Notes: a model not told the origin generated them from the letters alone. A DNA stretch of 36,232 nt from Hyella patelloides LEGE 07179 (GCF_900659865.1 NZ_LR213804.1:1-36232); one strand, 5' to 3'; shown: positions 24,503 to 33,282, counted from the first letter of the stretch. A program made the numbers and translations.

Positions 24503-25450
24503 CTAATATTCTGTAGCGACTCCCATACCAAAAAACTTTGGTGGTGCTTCTAAAGTATAAACTGTAGTTTCAGAAGCGATCGCTTTTTTGATATAAACGG
24601 GAGTTTGCATTACTCCTAAGTGGCTACTACCATCAATAAATCTAAAATTGTTAGTGGTTTTATTTGCTATCATCCGATCGACTGTTTCAACATCAGGCAA
24701 GGTATCAATAGGCTCATCAGAACATAAAGCAAAACCCCAAGGCGCACCATAAGCCGAAGTAATAGTGGACATGGGAGCTACATTATTAAACACTGTCTTC
24801 AATGTGTTAATCAAACGAGCATGATATTTAATTTCAGGAGCAGAAACTGGACCTGCTTGAATCACCACATAACCACCTGGGTTGAGTACCCGTTTTAGCT
24901 TGGCAAAATATTCTTTAGTAAACAGAGCAAAAGAAGGACCTTCTTCAATCGGATCGGAAAGATCGGAGATAATAATGTCCCAGGTTTTTGTAGTGGTATC
25001 CAAGACTTTTAGTGCGTCTGCAATCACTAACTCTACGCGAGGATCGTCAAAAGCTCCTTGATGCATTTCTGGAAGATGCTCTTTACAAGCTGTTACCACT
25101 TCCCCATCAATATCGATCATCATCACTTTTTCGATAGTTTTCCAGCGTAGAAGCTCTCTAATAGTTGCTCCTTCACCTCCACCCAAAACTAAAGCTGCAC
25201 GAGGATGTTGATGAGCAATCATCGCAGGTTGTACTAAAACTTCATGATAAATAAATTCGTCTCCAGTACAGGATTGCCATTTACCATCTAACACTAATCC
25301 TTTACCGTAAGCACCAGTCTCCACTATATACATTTCCTGATAAGCAGTTTTTTGATAAGCGAGGACGTTGGTTACTCCATGAGAATAAATATCCCAAGGG
25401 GTTATATATTCGTTGATCCAGAGGTCTGCTTTTACTTCACTACCAGCCAT
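24503..25450 (-). CDS. speE: Polyamine aminopropyltransferase, ACL5/thermospermine-synthase-like
   Basis: 315 residues. Aminopropyltransferase landmarks: an N-terminal beta domain with YQEMYIVETGAYGKGLVLDG, then WQSCTGDEFIYHEVLVQPA, the decarboxylated-SAM loop LVLGGGEGATIRELLRW, MMIDIDGEVVTACKEHLPE and the catalytic DLSDPIEEGP. Plant ACL5 thermospermine synthases have a very similar DGK.QS..DEFIYHE and D.ADPIEGGP, unlike the 'DSTDP' of ordinary spermidine synthases, so a thermospermine product is plausible. It transfers the aminopropyl group from decarboxylated S-adenosylmethionine to putrescine or spermidine. No speD or speA gene is adjacent. The gene symbol denotes the family, not the exact product. 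Confidence 0.9.
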   Translation of the reverse strand: MAGSEVKADLWINEYITPWDIYSHGVTNVLAYQKTAYQEMYIVETGAYGKGLVLDGKWQSCTGDEFIYHEVLVQPAMIAHQHPRAALVLGGGEGATIRELLRWKTIEKVMMIDIDGEVVTACKEHLPEMHQGAFDDPRVELVIADALKVLDTTTKTWDIIISDLSDPIEEGPSFALFTKEYFAKLKRVLNPGGYVVIQAGPVSAPEIKYHARLINTLKTVFNNVAPMSTITSAYGAPWGFALCSDEPIDTLPDVETVDRMIANKTTNNFRFIDGSSHLGVMQTPVYIKKAIASETTVYTLEAPPKFFGMGVATEY

Positions 25451-26262
25451 AATTCATTTTGCTCTCAAAAAATTGGCACAAATAACTTATCTTAAATTCT
25501 GTTGAGATACAATATGAGTCTTATTTCACTGACATCAAAGTGCGAATATTAAAAAAACCTAAAATATTTCTTTTGATATACAGCATTTTTTGTAAAATTT
25601 CGTTACGATATAAATGATAAATATCGCTGATCGGCATATAATATCAAATTTATATTTAATTTACCTTTAACTTACTCTACTAATAGTCCAGTCTAGTTTA
25701 GCTACAGACAGAGTTCGGGTACTACTTTTAACTATCTAAAAGTGATATGCGGACTTCTTTTGCTGGAAATTAATGCTTAACGAGCAGAAATGCTTCTTAG
25801 CCAGAGAACTGCTGCGCTATTCTATTCCCATGTTGACGCTCATTATGAATTAGCTTTGTTAAAGTCGAAACTATTCGATAGCTATGAGTTTCTAACAACA
25901 ATTAGAGTGAAGAATGCGACAGATAAATTGTCAGGTAAGACAATAAAATATTTTGATTATTGATAAAGTTATGTTAAGCAACGCGCCAGCTTAGCTATCC
26001 GCAAGGAGCGAGATCGCTTTTTACTTCAAGATTTGTAATCATCTCACCCAAATAGAACAAGCAATTCTCAAACCTTTAACACCAAATACCCCGATCTCTG
26101 ACAACACAGTTTAATTCTTGAAATTAAACATAAAGCTACCGTAATCTTCGATCCTTATTTTGACAAACTGTTACAGTTCTTGACGAAGCGCGGAAATCAC
26201 CACAAACTGAGTGATAGCATTCCCTACATAAACAGATTATAAAAAGACGAGAGAATTTTCCT
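25451..26262. other. Long intergenic region upstream of psaD
   Basis: About 810 bp between the divergent speE-like and psaD genes. It contains a short relic of the GC-rich repeat around 25980-26015 (CGCGCCAGCTTAGCTATCC) but no convincing gene; the plus-strand frames are short and interrupted. The psaD promoter and leader must lie in its right part. Confidence 0.5.
26170..26186 (+). promoter_or_regulatory. Possible HLR1-like (RpaB) element upstream of psaD
   Basis: GTTACAGTTCTTGACGA resembles two imperfect direct repeats of the HLR1 half-site (G/T)TTACA with a 10-bp period. RpaB binding at HLR1 controls photosystem I genes in cyanobacteria, so the position, about 80 bp before the psaD start, is sensible. 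The second half-site is poor, so the call is weak. Confidence 0.25.
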
Positions 26263-26697
26263 ATGTCAGAAGAAATTACCCTTTCTGGTGCTATGCCTAA
26301 ATTCGGTGGTAGTACTGGTGGTTTATTAACTAAAGCTGAGGTAGAAGAAAAATACGCTATTACTTGGACAAGCTCCAAAGAACAAGTATTTGAAATGCCT
26401 ACTGGTGGTGCAGCAATTATGAATGAAGGTGAAAACCTTTTATACCTTGCTCGCAAAGAACAATGCTTGGCTTTAGGTACTCAACTTAGAACTAAATTTA
26501 AACCCAGAATTCAGGATTACAAAATTTATCGTGTTTATCCTAGCGGTGAAATTCAGTATCTCCATCCTGCTGATGGCGTATTCCCTGAAAAAGTTAATGA
26601 AGGTCGCGAATACAACGGCAAGATAGATCGTAACATTGGTAGTAATCCAGAACCAGCTACTATCAAATTCTCTGGCAAAGCTCCTTACGAAGTGTAA
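26263..26697 (+). CDS. psaD: Photosystem I subunit II (PsaD)
   Basis: 144 residues, the full length of cyanobacterial PsaD. Recognised from its nearly invariant sequence: [17 protein letters not shown] at the N-terminus, [71 protein letters not shown] and the C-terminal [21 protein letters not shown]. It is a basic, stromal-side extrinsic subunit that docks ferredoxin on photosystem I and contacts PsaA, PsaB and PsaC. It is transcribed alone, to judge by the strong terminator structure before trpE. Confidence 0.98.
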   Translation: MSEEITLSGAMPKFGGSTGGLLTKAEVEEKYAITWTSSKEQVFEMPTGGAAIMNEGENLLYLARKEQCLALGTQLRTKFKPRIQDYKIYRVYPSGEIQYLHPADGVFPEKVNEGREYNGKIDRNIGSNPEPATIKFSGKAPYEV

Positions 26698-26710
26698 TCT
26701 AAATTTTACC

Positions 26711-26793
26711 CTCCAAGGGATTAGTTATTGGAGAGTGAGTGATAAGATTTTTCTTATGAATTTACTCTTTGGCTGCTAATCCCTTAACTTTTT
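26711..26793 (+). terminator. Long-stem terminator between psaD and trpE
   Basis: AAGGGATTAG (26715-26724) is perfectly complementary to CTAATCCCTT (26776-26785). Inside it AGAGT and ATAAGA pair with ACTCT and TCTTAT, giving an extended hairpin of about 70 nt. TTTTT (26789-26793) follows, 10 bp before the trpE ATG. A smaller alternative hairpin, CTCCAA/TTGGAG (26711-26716 with 26728-26733), overlaps the 5' arm. It ends psaD transcripts; a role in trpE control is possible. Confidence 0.75.
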
Positions 26794-26802
26794 AGACAAC
26801 CC

Positions 26803-28329
26803 ATGATTTTCCCTAGTTTTGAACAGTTTATAACTCTTGCCAAGCAAGGCAATTTTGTCCCCGTTTATCAAGAACTAGCTGCTGATTTAGAAACTCCTGT
26901 ATCTGCTTGGTACAAAGTATGTGCTGGACAACCCTATAGTTTTTTACTGGAGTCAGTAGAGGGAGGGGAAAATCTTGGTCGCTACAGTTTTTTGGGTTGC
27001 GATCCTGTTTGGGTATTGGAAGCTAGAGGAGAGACGACAATTCAAACCCACAGAGATGGTTCAAATCAAGAGTTTACAGGGAATCCCCTAGAGATTTTAG
27101 AGCATTGTTTGACAACCATTAAACCCGTCAAATTGCCTCAACTTCCTCCTGGTATTGGTGGATTGTTTGGGGTTTGGGGTTATGAGTTGATTAATTGGAT
27201 TGAGCCTAGAGTTCCTGTGACTTACCCCTCAGAAACAGAACTACCCGATGGGGTTTGGATGCAAGTAGATAATCTGATTATTTTCGATCAGGTAAAAAGA
27301 AAAATTTGGGCGATCGCTTATGCCGATTTAAGAGATGATACAGTAGATTTGCAACAGGCTTATCAAACAGCGTGCGATCGTGTTACGAAATTAATCCTCA
27401 AGTTAAAACTGCCTCTCCCCTTAGAAGCCACGGCTTTAGAATGGCAGTCTAATCCCGATCGAGAAAGCTCACTATCTTATTCGAGTAATACACCTCAAGA
27501 AACATTCTGTAAGAACGTTCTCAAAGCTCAAGACTATATCCATGCAGGGGATATTTTTCAGGTAGTGGTATCTCAGAGACTTTCTACCTCCTACACAGGA
27601 GAACCTTTTAATTTATATCGTTCTCTAAGATTGGTTAATCCTTCTCCCTATATGGCTTACTACCAGTTTGGTGATTGGCAATTAATCGGTTCATCTCCAG
27701 AAGTAATGGTCAAAGCCGAAACAGCAGAAGATGGCTCATTAGATGCCATTGTCAGACCGATTGCTGGTACGAGAAAACGTGGTAAAACCCCCGCAGAAGA
27801 TAACGCTTTAGCAGAAGATTTACTGCAAGATCCCAAAGAAATCGCGGAACACGTCATGTTAGTAGACTTAGGGCGTAACGACTTGGGGCGAGTTTGTGAA
27901 AAAGGTAGCGTCAGAGTGGATGAATTGATGGTGATAGAGCGTTACTCCCATGTGATGCATATTGTTAGCAATGTAGTGGGTAAGCTAGATTCCAGTAAAA
28001 CTGCTTGGGATTTACTCAAAGCTTGTTTTCCCGCAGGGACAGTCAGTGGCGCACCTAAAATTCGTGCTATGGAAATTATTCATGAACTTGAACCAGAACG
28101 CAGGGGTCCCTATTCTGGAGTTTATGGCTATTATGACTTTGAAGGACAGTTAAATAGTGCCATCACCATTAGAACCATGATTGTCCGTCCTGAAGGTAAT
28201 AACTCTCATACGGTATCAGTACAGGCTGGTGCGGGTTTAGTAGCTGATTCTATTCCCGAAAGCGAGTATCAAGAGACTTTAAATAAAGCTAGAGGTTTAT
28301 TAGAAGCAATTCGTAGTTTGTCTTGTTGA
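26803..28329 (+). CDS. trpE: Anthranilate synthase component I
   Basis: 508 residues, full length. The N-terminal domain carries the tryptophan feedback motif LLES (48-51, in SFLLESVEGGENLGRYSFLG). The C-terminal chorismate-binding domain shows AQDYIHAGDIFQVVVSQR, NPSPYMAYYQFGDWQLIGSSPE, VRPIAGTRKRGKTP, DLGRNDLGRVCEKGSV and PAGTVSGAPKIRAMEIIHELE. It makes anthranilate from chorismate with ammonia from TrpG glutamine amidotransferase, the first step of tryptophan synthesis. It does not carry a fused TrpG domain, so trpG is elsewhere. The psaD-trpE adjacency is the same as I recall for Synechocystis slr0737-slr0738. Confidence 0.97.
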   Translation: MIFPSFEQFITLAKQGNFVPVYQELAADLETPVSAWYKVCAGQPYSFLLESVEGGENLGRYSFLGCDPVWVLEARGETTIQTHRDGSNQEFTGNPLEILEHCLTTIKPVKLPQLPPGIGGLFGVWGYELINWIEPRVPVTYPSETELPDGVWMQVDNLIIFDQVKRKIWAIAYADLRDDTVDLQQAYQTACDRVTKLILKLKLPLPLEATALEWQSNPDRESSLSYSSNTPQETFCKNVLKAQDYIHAGDIFQVVVSQRLSTSYTGEPFNLYRSLRLVNPSPYMAYYQFGDWQLIGSSPEVMVKAETAEDGSLDAIVRPIAGTRKRGKTPAEDNALAEDLLQDPKEIAEHVMLVDLGRNDLGRVCEKGSVRVDELMVIERYSHVMHIVSNVVGKLDSSKTAWDLLKACFPAGTVSGAPKIRAMEIIHELEPERRGPYSGVYGYYDFEGQLNSAITIRTMIVRPEGNNSHTVSVQAGAGLVADSIPESEYQETLNKARGLLEAIRSLSC

Positions 28330-28343
28330 GTAGTTGATGCAAA

Positions 28344-28457
28344 ACTTATTACCAATCTATTGCCAATAGTACCTAAAAGAGCCAATTCAGCGATCGCTAT
28401 AATTAATTCTTGAGGAAGTGCAGTAAAAATCAAATCGACGGTTGCGCCAAAAAACCC
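28344..28457 (-). pseudogene. Fragment of a BenE-like (benzoate/H+ symporter family) protein
   Basis: In one minus-strand frame, 38 codons read GFFGATVDLIFTALPQ, then ELIIAIAELALLGTIGNRL. This strongly resembles the C-terminal membrane segment of BenE transporters (FGA...LFAALP..LI..IAGLALLGTI). The frame then runs into the antisense of trpE, and upstream it overlaps the end of the SDR gene. So only this remnant survives, probably left after a deletion that brought the SDR gene and trpE together. Confidence 0.45.
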
Positions 28458-28470
28458 GCTCGAAATGAAG

Positions 28471-29232
28471 CTAGTAAGTCGCATTAACGACTCCACCATC
28501 TACTACAATTGTTTGACCTGTAATGTAAGCAGCTTGTTCAGATGCTAAAAAAACCGCAGCAGCAGCAATTTCTTCTGGAGTGGCAAGACGTTTTGCAGGT
28601 ATTCGAGCAATTAAAGCGTTTCGTGCAGTTTCGTCACCATAAAGCTCTTTTGAGCGTTGAGTGGCAGTGTGACCAGGGGCGACATTGTTAACTGTTATAC
28701 CATCTGCTGCAACTTCAGTGCTGAGAGTTTTGGCAAAACCTGTTACCCCAGCGCGAAAGGCGTTCGAGAGGGTAAGATTATTGATGGGTTGCTTAATGCT
28801 GGAACTGGTGATGTTGATAATACGCCCCCAGCCTTTTGCTTGCATATCAGATAAGACGGCTCTGGTTAAGCGTACATTAGCCATAAGAATGAGATTGTAG
28901 GCTTTATCCCAAGCAGCATCATTCAGGTTAGCAGCCTTCCCTTTTGGAGGACCACCTGCGTTGGAGATGAGGATGTCAGGAGAGCCAAAATTAGACCGAG
29001 TATATTTAATTAGTTCCTCAATATCGTTAGGTTGAGTTACGTCCGCAGTTATACCAGCAACGTTACCCCCTAAGTCTTGTAAATTGCTTACTGCTTTATC
29101 TAAATTTGCCCGATCTCGCGAACTGATAATAACCTGCGTACCCTCGGCTATAAGTCCTTTAGCGATCGCATAGCCAATGCCTTTTGAGCCTCCCGTAACC
29201 AGTGCAATTTTGTTTTTTAGGTGTAAGTCCAT
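28471..29232 (-). CDS. SDR-family protein (3-oxoacyl-reductase-like) without a canonical YxxxK
   Basis: 253 residues. Full SDR scaffold: ALVTGGSKGIGYAIAKGL (11-28), ISSRDR, ADVTQPND, ILISNAGGPPKGKA, RIINITSSSIKQP with the Ser, and a C-terminal AAYITGQTIVVDGGV. Where YxxxK is expected the sequence is LTLSNAFRAGVTGFAKTLS, so the Tyr is missing; this is a recognisable subgroup of SDRs annotated as reductases but of unknown chemistry. I chose the ATG at 29232 because GGAG stands 6 nt before it; an in-frame ATG four codons earlier overlaps that site. It converges on trpE, with only a transporter remnant between. Confidence 0.82.
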   Translation of the reverse strand: MDLHLKNKIALVTGGSKGIGYAIAKGLIAEGTQVIISSRDRANLDKAVSNLQDLGGNVAGITADVTQPNDIEELIKYTRSNFGSPDILISNAGGPPKGKAANLNDAAWDKAYNLILMANVRLTRAVLSDMQAKGWGRIINITSSSIKQPINNLTLSNAFRAGVTGFAKTLSTEVAADGITVNNVAPGHTATQRSKELYGDETARNALIARIPAKRLATPEEIAAAAVFLASEQAAYITGQTIVVDGGVVNATY

Positions 29233-29352
29233 AAAATACTCCATTCTTCAGCAATTTTCGGATAGATTTCCACTCCCATGACATTGTGTCTAGTGGAACT
29301 GTATCGATATGTCCCGTAAAACATCTAATTTTATAGCTCTCAAATTACATTA

Positions 29353-30129
29353 TTAACTATATTGCAGTACTCTAATTACAGTTTGATCTTCGGGTAGATC
29401 GGACGGTTTAATGGCAATGCGATTAACATCTAACTTTTTGATTTCCATTCCCTGAGCTAAATCTAAAAACTCATCTACGGCTACAAGATCGCAATTTGCT
29501 TCATCTGCTGCATCAGTAAGATATTGCGTCGGAATTACTACCCTTGGTCTGAGAGTATCTACTGCTTGTTTGGCTTCTGCTGGATTGTAAGCTTTAGCAC
29601 CACCACCTACAGGAATCAATAAAATATCTGGAGTCCCCATAAGAATCTTTTCTTCTAAGCTAATGGGGGCTGCTGCACCACCAAGATGCAAGATTGTGAC
29701 TCCTCCTTGATTCCAACGCCAAGCAATATTGTTTCCGAAACGTCTTCCGCCTTCGCGATCGTGAGGAGTGGTAATTCCTTGAAATTTAACTCCTTTGACT
29801 TGGTAGTCGCCTGACTCTGTAAAGATTTGGGGATTTCCTGGCACTTCTTCTACTGCCCCTTCATCTAGTAAAAAACTACTAATCAATACTAAATCTGCTT
29901 CTATATTGGGAGTGTTGTAACCCGCAGTACAACCTAATGGACGAAAGGGATTGACTAAAACTTTTAACCCATTACCTGTAAATAAAAAGCAAGTATGTCC
30001 CAAATATTGAATTTTTACAGAGCTACTATCAGTATCGTTAGTTTGAGCAAAGGAACTTTTTGTTGCGATCGCTCCTAAAGCTGTGAGTATGCTAATACTT
30101 CCATAGCGGATTAACTGTCGCCGTTTCAT
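29353..30129 (-). CDS. Exported metallo-beta-lactamase-fold hydrolase (UlaG-like) with Tat-type signal
   Basis: 258 residues. The N-terminus MKRRQLIRYGSISILTALGAIATKSSFAQ has a twin-arginine pair before a hydrophobic stretch and an Ala-x-Ala-like cleavage region, suggesting Tat export. The mature part has an MBL/UlaG-type order: IQYLGHTCFLFTGNGLKVLVNP, ADLVLISSF, GITTPHDREGGRRFG, VTILHLGGAAAPIS, DILLIPVGGG and RPRVVIPTQYLTD. The classic HxHxDH metal motif is not recognisable in the expected place (LISSFLLDEG), so metal binding may be altered. It is divergent from a second MBL-fold gene at 30278, with 148 bp between. Confidence 0.78.
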   Translation of the reverse strand: MKRRQLIRYGSISILTALGAIATKSSFAQTNDTDSSSVKIQYLGHTCFLFTGNGLKVLVNPFRPLGCTAGYNTPNIEADLVLISSFLLDEGAVEEVPGNPQIFTESGDYQVKGVKFQGITTPHDREGGRRFGNNIAWRWNQGGVTILHLGGAAAPISLEEKILMGTPDILLIPVGGGAKAYNPAEAKQAVDTLRPRVVIPTQYLTDAADEANCDLVAVDEFLDLAQGMEIKKLDVNRIAIKPSDLPEDQTVIRVLQYS

Positions 30130-30277
30130 AATTTAATAATTTTACGTTTAATGCAGATGGCTACTCAAATGTACTTTATATTTGTCATTGGCAGACTTTT
30201 TTTTTATTGTTTATTAGTTCCTTTTCTTTTTCACAAATCTTTACAATAAAAAGAGTAGCATCTCATAAATAATATCT

Positions 30278-31039
30278 ATGCAGTTAACATACTTCGATAG
30301 TAACTCTTGGTTAATTGAGCTTGAAGGCAAAAGAATTTTACTCGATCCTTGGTTAGTAGGAGATTTAATCTTTGGTGGTGCTTCTTGGCTATTCAAAGGA
30401 AGTAAAAATCAGAAACACTCTATCCCTGAGAATATTGATTTAATTTTGCTTTCTCAAGGCTTAGAAGATCACGCTCATCCCCCAACTTTAAAAAAATTGG
30501 CTAAAAATATTCCTGTGGTGGCTTCTCCTAATGGAGCGAAAGTAGCCCAAGATTTGGGTTATACTACCGTTACCGCTTTGGAACATGGCTCGGCTTATAC
30601 TTTAGGAGATCGAGTAGAAATTAAAGCCCTTCCAGGCTCTCCTATTGGTCCTACTACTACAGAAAATGGTTATCTTCTTAAAGGCTTAAAATCGGGTAAG
30701 ACTATGTATTATGAGCCTCATGGTTATCATTCTGAAGAGATTAAAGCCACCAACTCCGTTGATGTGGTAGTTACTCCTCTGATTAATCTCAAGCTTCCTT
30801 TGTTGGGTGCTGTAATTAAAGGACAAAAAACCGCCCTAGAATTGTGTCAGCATCTCAAACCCCAAGTAATTTTAGCTACCGCAGCAGGAGGAGATGTTAG
30901 TTTTGAAGGAATAATAATATCTATTTTGAAAGCTGAAGGAAGTGTGGAAGATTTTCAGCAACTATTAAAGCAAAATAATCTTTCTACTTTAGCTATCGAT
31001 CCCCAGTCAGGAGAGAATATAGAATTATCCCTAGTTTAA
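30278..31039 (+). CDS. Cytoplasmic metallo-beta-lactamase-fold protein
   Basis: 253 residues without a signal sequence. MBL landmarks: MQLTYFDSNSWLIELEGKRILLDPWL at the start, IDLILLSQGLEDHAHPPTL (degenerate HxHxDH with Glu-Asp-His-x-His kept), VVASPNGAKVA, LPGSPIGPTT, TMYYEPHGYH and VDVVVTPLINLKLP. Related proteins are common in cyanobacteria and plants, with no fixed substrate. It is followed 25 bp later by the AI-2E family gene, perhaps co-transcribed. Together with the divergent exported paralogue it makes a pair of related folds in two compartments. Confidence 0.82.
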   Translation: MQLTYFDSNSWLIELEGKRILLDPWLVGDLIFGGASWLFKGSKNQKHSIPENIDLILLSQGLEDHAHPPTLKKLAKNIPVVASPNGAKVAQDLGYTTVTALEHGSAYTLGDRVEIKALPGSPIGPTTTENGYLLKGLKSGKTMYYEPHGYHSEEIKATNSVDVVVTPLINLKLPLLGAVIKGQKTALELCQHLKPQVILATAAGGDVSFEGIIISILKAEGSVEDFQQLLKQNNLSTLAIDPQSGENIELSLV

Positions 31040-31064
31040 AATTATCCTGTTGAAAGCGATCGCT

Positions 31065-32141
31065 ATGCCAGAAAAAGTTACTATCTCTTTGGGGAATTTC
31101 CTGTTATTTGTTGCTGTTGGATTGTTACTGGTTTTATGTTGGCAACTGAGAAGTTTGATTGTGGTGTTAATGATTGCGGTGGTAATTGCTGCAACTTTAG
31201 CACCTGCGATCGCTACTGCCCATAAATTAGGCATTCCACGCTGGTTATCGGTAATTGGAGTGTATTTGGGTCTTATTGCTGCAATCACTGGCATTGGCTT
31301 ACTGATTGGTCCTACAGTAGTAGAACAGATTGAAAGGTTAATTCGTAGATTACCAAGCTATTTAGAAGTTTTGCGATCGCTATTAGAGGACTTGATTATA
31401 CGCATCGGTATGAGCGATCCTGATGACTCCAGTATGATTTCTCAATTGTTAGATATTCAAGGTTTAAGCAGTTGGGCAATTCGTTCTAGTCAACAGCTAG
31501 TAGTAAGATCTTATAGTGTCACCAAAGGCATTATCGGTAGTGTGTTTAGTTTGTTATTAGCATTACTGCTTTCTGGTTATATGTTGTCTGGCTCAGATAA
31601 ATTATTGCAAGATATCATTAATTTGTTTCCTTATCCTTGGAATACTAGATTATCCCTCCAAGTACGTCCCGTAAGTCAAAGAATGGGAGGTTATATTCAA
31701 GGTAGAATTTTAGTTTCGGCAATTTTGGGGGTAGTAATTTCTATTGGCTTAAATTTCTTAGGATTAGCAGATTTTGCTCTGGGTTTAGGCGTAATTGCTG
31801 GCTTTACCAACTTAATACCCTTTTTTGGCCCTGTTTTAGGCTCAATTCCTGCTTTAATTGTTGCGATCGCTCAAGGAGGCTGGACGGCTCTCTGGGTACT
31901 ATTACTCTTTGCGGTAATTCAAAACTTGGAAACCTACGTTCTCGATCCTTTATTGGTTGGCAATTCTGTTAAAGTGCATCCACTGTATCAACTGCTAGCA
32001 GTATTAGGAGGAGCGCAGGTTCTAGGTATTGTCGGAGCTTTAATCGTACCGCCTTGGATAGCAGGAGGAGCAGTCTTACTGGAAAGTCTCTACGTACAAC
32101 CAAAATTAGCCACAGAGCAAAAAGCCTTAAATAAATTTTAA
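31065..32141 (+). CDS. AI-2E/TqsA/PerM family membrane protein
   Basis: 358 residues with about eight membrane helices: two at the N-terminus (NFLLFVAVGLLLVLCW and LIVVLMIAVVIAATLAPAI), an extended polar middle with amphipathic helices (VVEQIERLIRRLPSYLEVLRS), then the conserved C-terminal block GYIQGRILVSAILGVVISIGL, IAGFTNLIPFFGPVLGSIPA, and LETYVLDPLLVGNSVKVHPL. These are hallmarks of PF01594. Members have been linked to autoinducer-2 export, to Na+/H+ antiport and to permease-like roles; the cargo here is unknown. The ATG at 31065 is preferred over an upstream TTG at 31050. Confidence 0.9.
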   Translation: MPEKVTISLGNFLLFVAVGLLLVLCWQLRSLIVVLMIAVVIAATLAPAIATAHKLGIPRWLSVIGVYLGLIAAITGIGLLIGPTVVEQIERLIRRLPSYLEVLRSLLEDLIIRIGMSDPDDSSMISQLLDIQGLSSWAIRSSQQLVVRSYSVTKGIIGSVFSLLLALLLSGYMLSGSDKLLQDIINLFPYPWNTRLSLQVRPVSQRMGGYIQGRILVSAILGVVISIGLNFLGLADFALGLGVIAGFTNLIPFFGPVLGSIPALIVAIAQGGWTALWVLLLFAVIQNLETYVLDPLLVGNSVKVHPLYQLLAVLGGAQVLGIVGALIVPPWIAGGAVLLESLYVQPKLATEQKALNKF

Positions 32142-32373
32142 ATGGGTGGGGCAAATTTAAAGCTAATTGTGCAGAAAAGAAGTCACCGAGTCAGGAACAA
32201 GTTAGAAGGAGTCAAAAGAGTGAAGATTTCCAGAAATATTTAAATAACTAAAAGCTACTTAATTGTAAATAGATATTACAAGTCTTTGAAGAATCTTGAG
32301 ATATCGTTATTGATTCTCATATTTGTATATACCCTAAAGATATAACTATATACATAACATGAGGACTTTTTGT

Positions 32374-32694
32374 ATGGAGCGAGAAAATAGCAACTATAAA
32401 ATGATTTGTACCCTGACTTTTGGAGATATTTACCCACAAATTATTATTTGGCTAATTGTAATTTTCATTAGTTTGGCTACTACTTTGGCTTTATGGAGCA
32501 GTACTCGTCAAATTTATGCTTTAGCTACTGTGGGGATTATTTTAGTTTTGTCTCTACCTTTTTTACTATTTGCTTTTGTGACAACTCTACTTAATAATAT
32601 TGAATTTGCGCCCATAGAGGAAGAAACAGCTAAGAGCAAATCTTCTAGTAATAGAGCCAAATCTAATCAAAAACCTGCTCAAGCTACAGGTTAA
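32374..32694 (+). CDS. Small two-helix membrane protein
   Basis: 106 residues. Two predicted membrane helices (PQIIIWLIVIFISLATTLAL and YALATVGIILVLSLPFLLFAFVTTLL) are followed by an acidic stretch and a Lys/Ser/Asn-rich hydrophilic tail (AKSKSSSNRAKSNQKPAQ). Of two in-frame ATGs I prefer 32374 because GAGG stands upstream of it with suitable spacing; 32359 has none. I do not recognise the family. It is a single gene between the AI-2E family gene and the converging Nudix gene. Confidence 0.65.
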   Translation: MERENSNYKMICTLTFGDIYPQIIIWLIVIFISLATTLALWSSTRQIYALATVGIILVLSLPFLLFAFVTTLLNNIEFAPIEEETAKSKSSSNRAKSNQKPAQATG

Positions 32695-32749
32695 TTGAAT
32701 CATCAAAAAATAACTCAATATTTACGGGGGTTAATCAGATACCAAGGTT

Positions 32750-32772
32750 AGCCTTTTTTATGGCTTTTTTTT
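32750..32772. terminator. Bidirectional terminator between converging genes
   Basis: AGCC (32750-32753) pairs with GGCT (32762-32765) around a U/A loop and is followed by eight T on the plus strand. The loop supplies an A-run for the minus strand. The stem is short. It lies where the two-helix membrane protein gene and the Nudix gene converge. Confidence 0.45.
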
Positions 32773-32799
32773 CTAATATTATTTTAAATTGTCTAACTT

Positions 32800-33282
32800 T
32801 TAGAAATAGAAAGCGGATGGTCTAGTACCATAATTACGATATCGCCAATAGTCTGTCATAATGCGATCGTGATCGAAGCAAAGATTAGTAGGTATTTCCC
32901 ATTGATGATAAACAGCTAAGCTTTTAGCATCATCGGCTGCGGTAGGATTGCCTGTAGCAGTAGCAAGAAAGACAATTGCTAGGGTGTGTTGGCGTAGATC
33001 TCTTGCAGGATCGGAATAAACATAAAATTGCTCTACCAACTCCACATCGAGGCTAACTTCTTCTTTAGCTTCACGAATAGCAGCATTTTCTACCGATTCA
33101 CCATAATCAACAAATCCTCCAGGAATTGCCCAACCATAGGGAATATTTTTTCTTTCAATCAGTATAATCGGTCTATGGGGACGGTCTATTAACTCAATAA
33201 TAATGTCTACTGTTGGTGCAGGATTACGATAATTCACGTTGCGATCGCATATACTTAGAGAATCAGCACCCCATATTATCAT
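32800..33282 (-). CDS. Nudix hydrolase (ADP-ribose pyrophosphatase-like)
   Basis: 160 residues. The Nudix box GX5EX7REUXEEXGU is present as [24 protein letters not shown], with one deviation: the final Gly is Ser. Metal-binding Glu residues (REAKEE) are kept. Before the box, [32 protein letters not shown] follows the usual beta-strand order. Nudix enzymes hydrolyse nucleoside diphosphates linked to another group, here perhaps ADP-ribose or a similar sugar nucleotide. No clear ribosome-binding site precedes the ATG at 33282, and the first 20 residues look loosely conserved, so a later start is possible. Confidence 0.88.
   Translation of the reverse strand: MIIWGADSLSICDRNVNYRNPAPTVDIIIELIDRPHRPIILIERKNIPYGWAIPGGFVDYGESVENAAIREAKEEVSLDVELVEQFYVYSDPARDLRQHTLAIVFLATATGNPTAADDAKSLAVYHQWEIPTNLCFDHDRIMTDYWRYRNYGTRPSAFYF

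Noticed and set aside
28471-28499. Treating the frame starting at 28499 as a full gene
   Set aside because: Its first codons overlap the SDR gene and its last ones are antisense to trpE; only the middle 38 codons resemble a protein.
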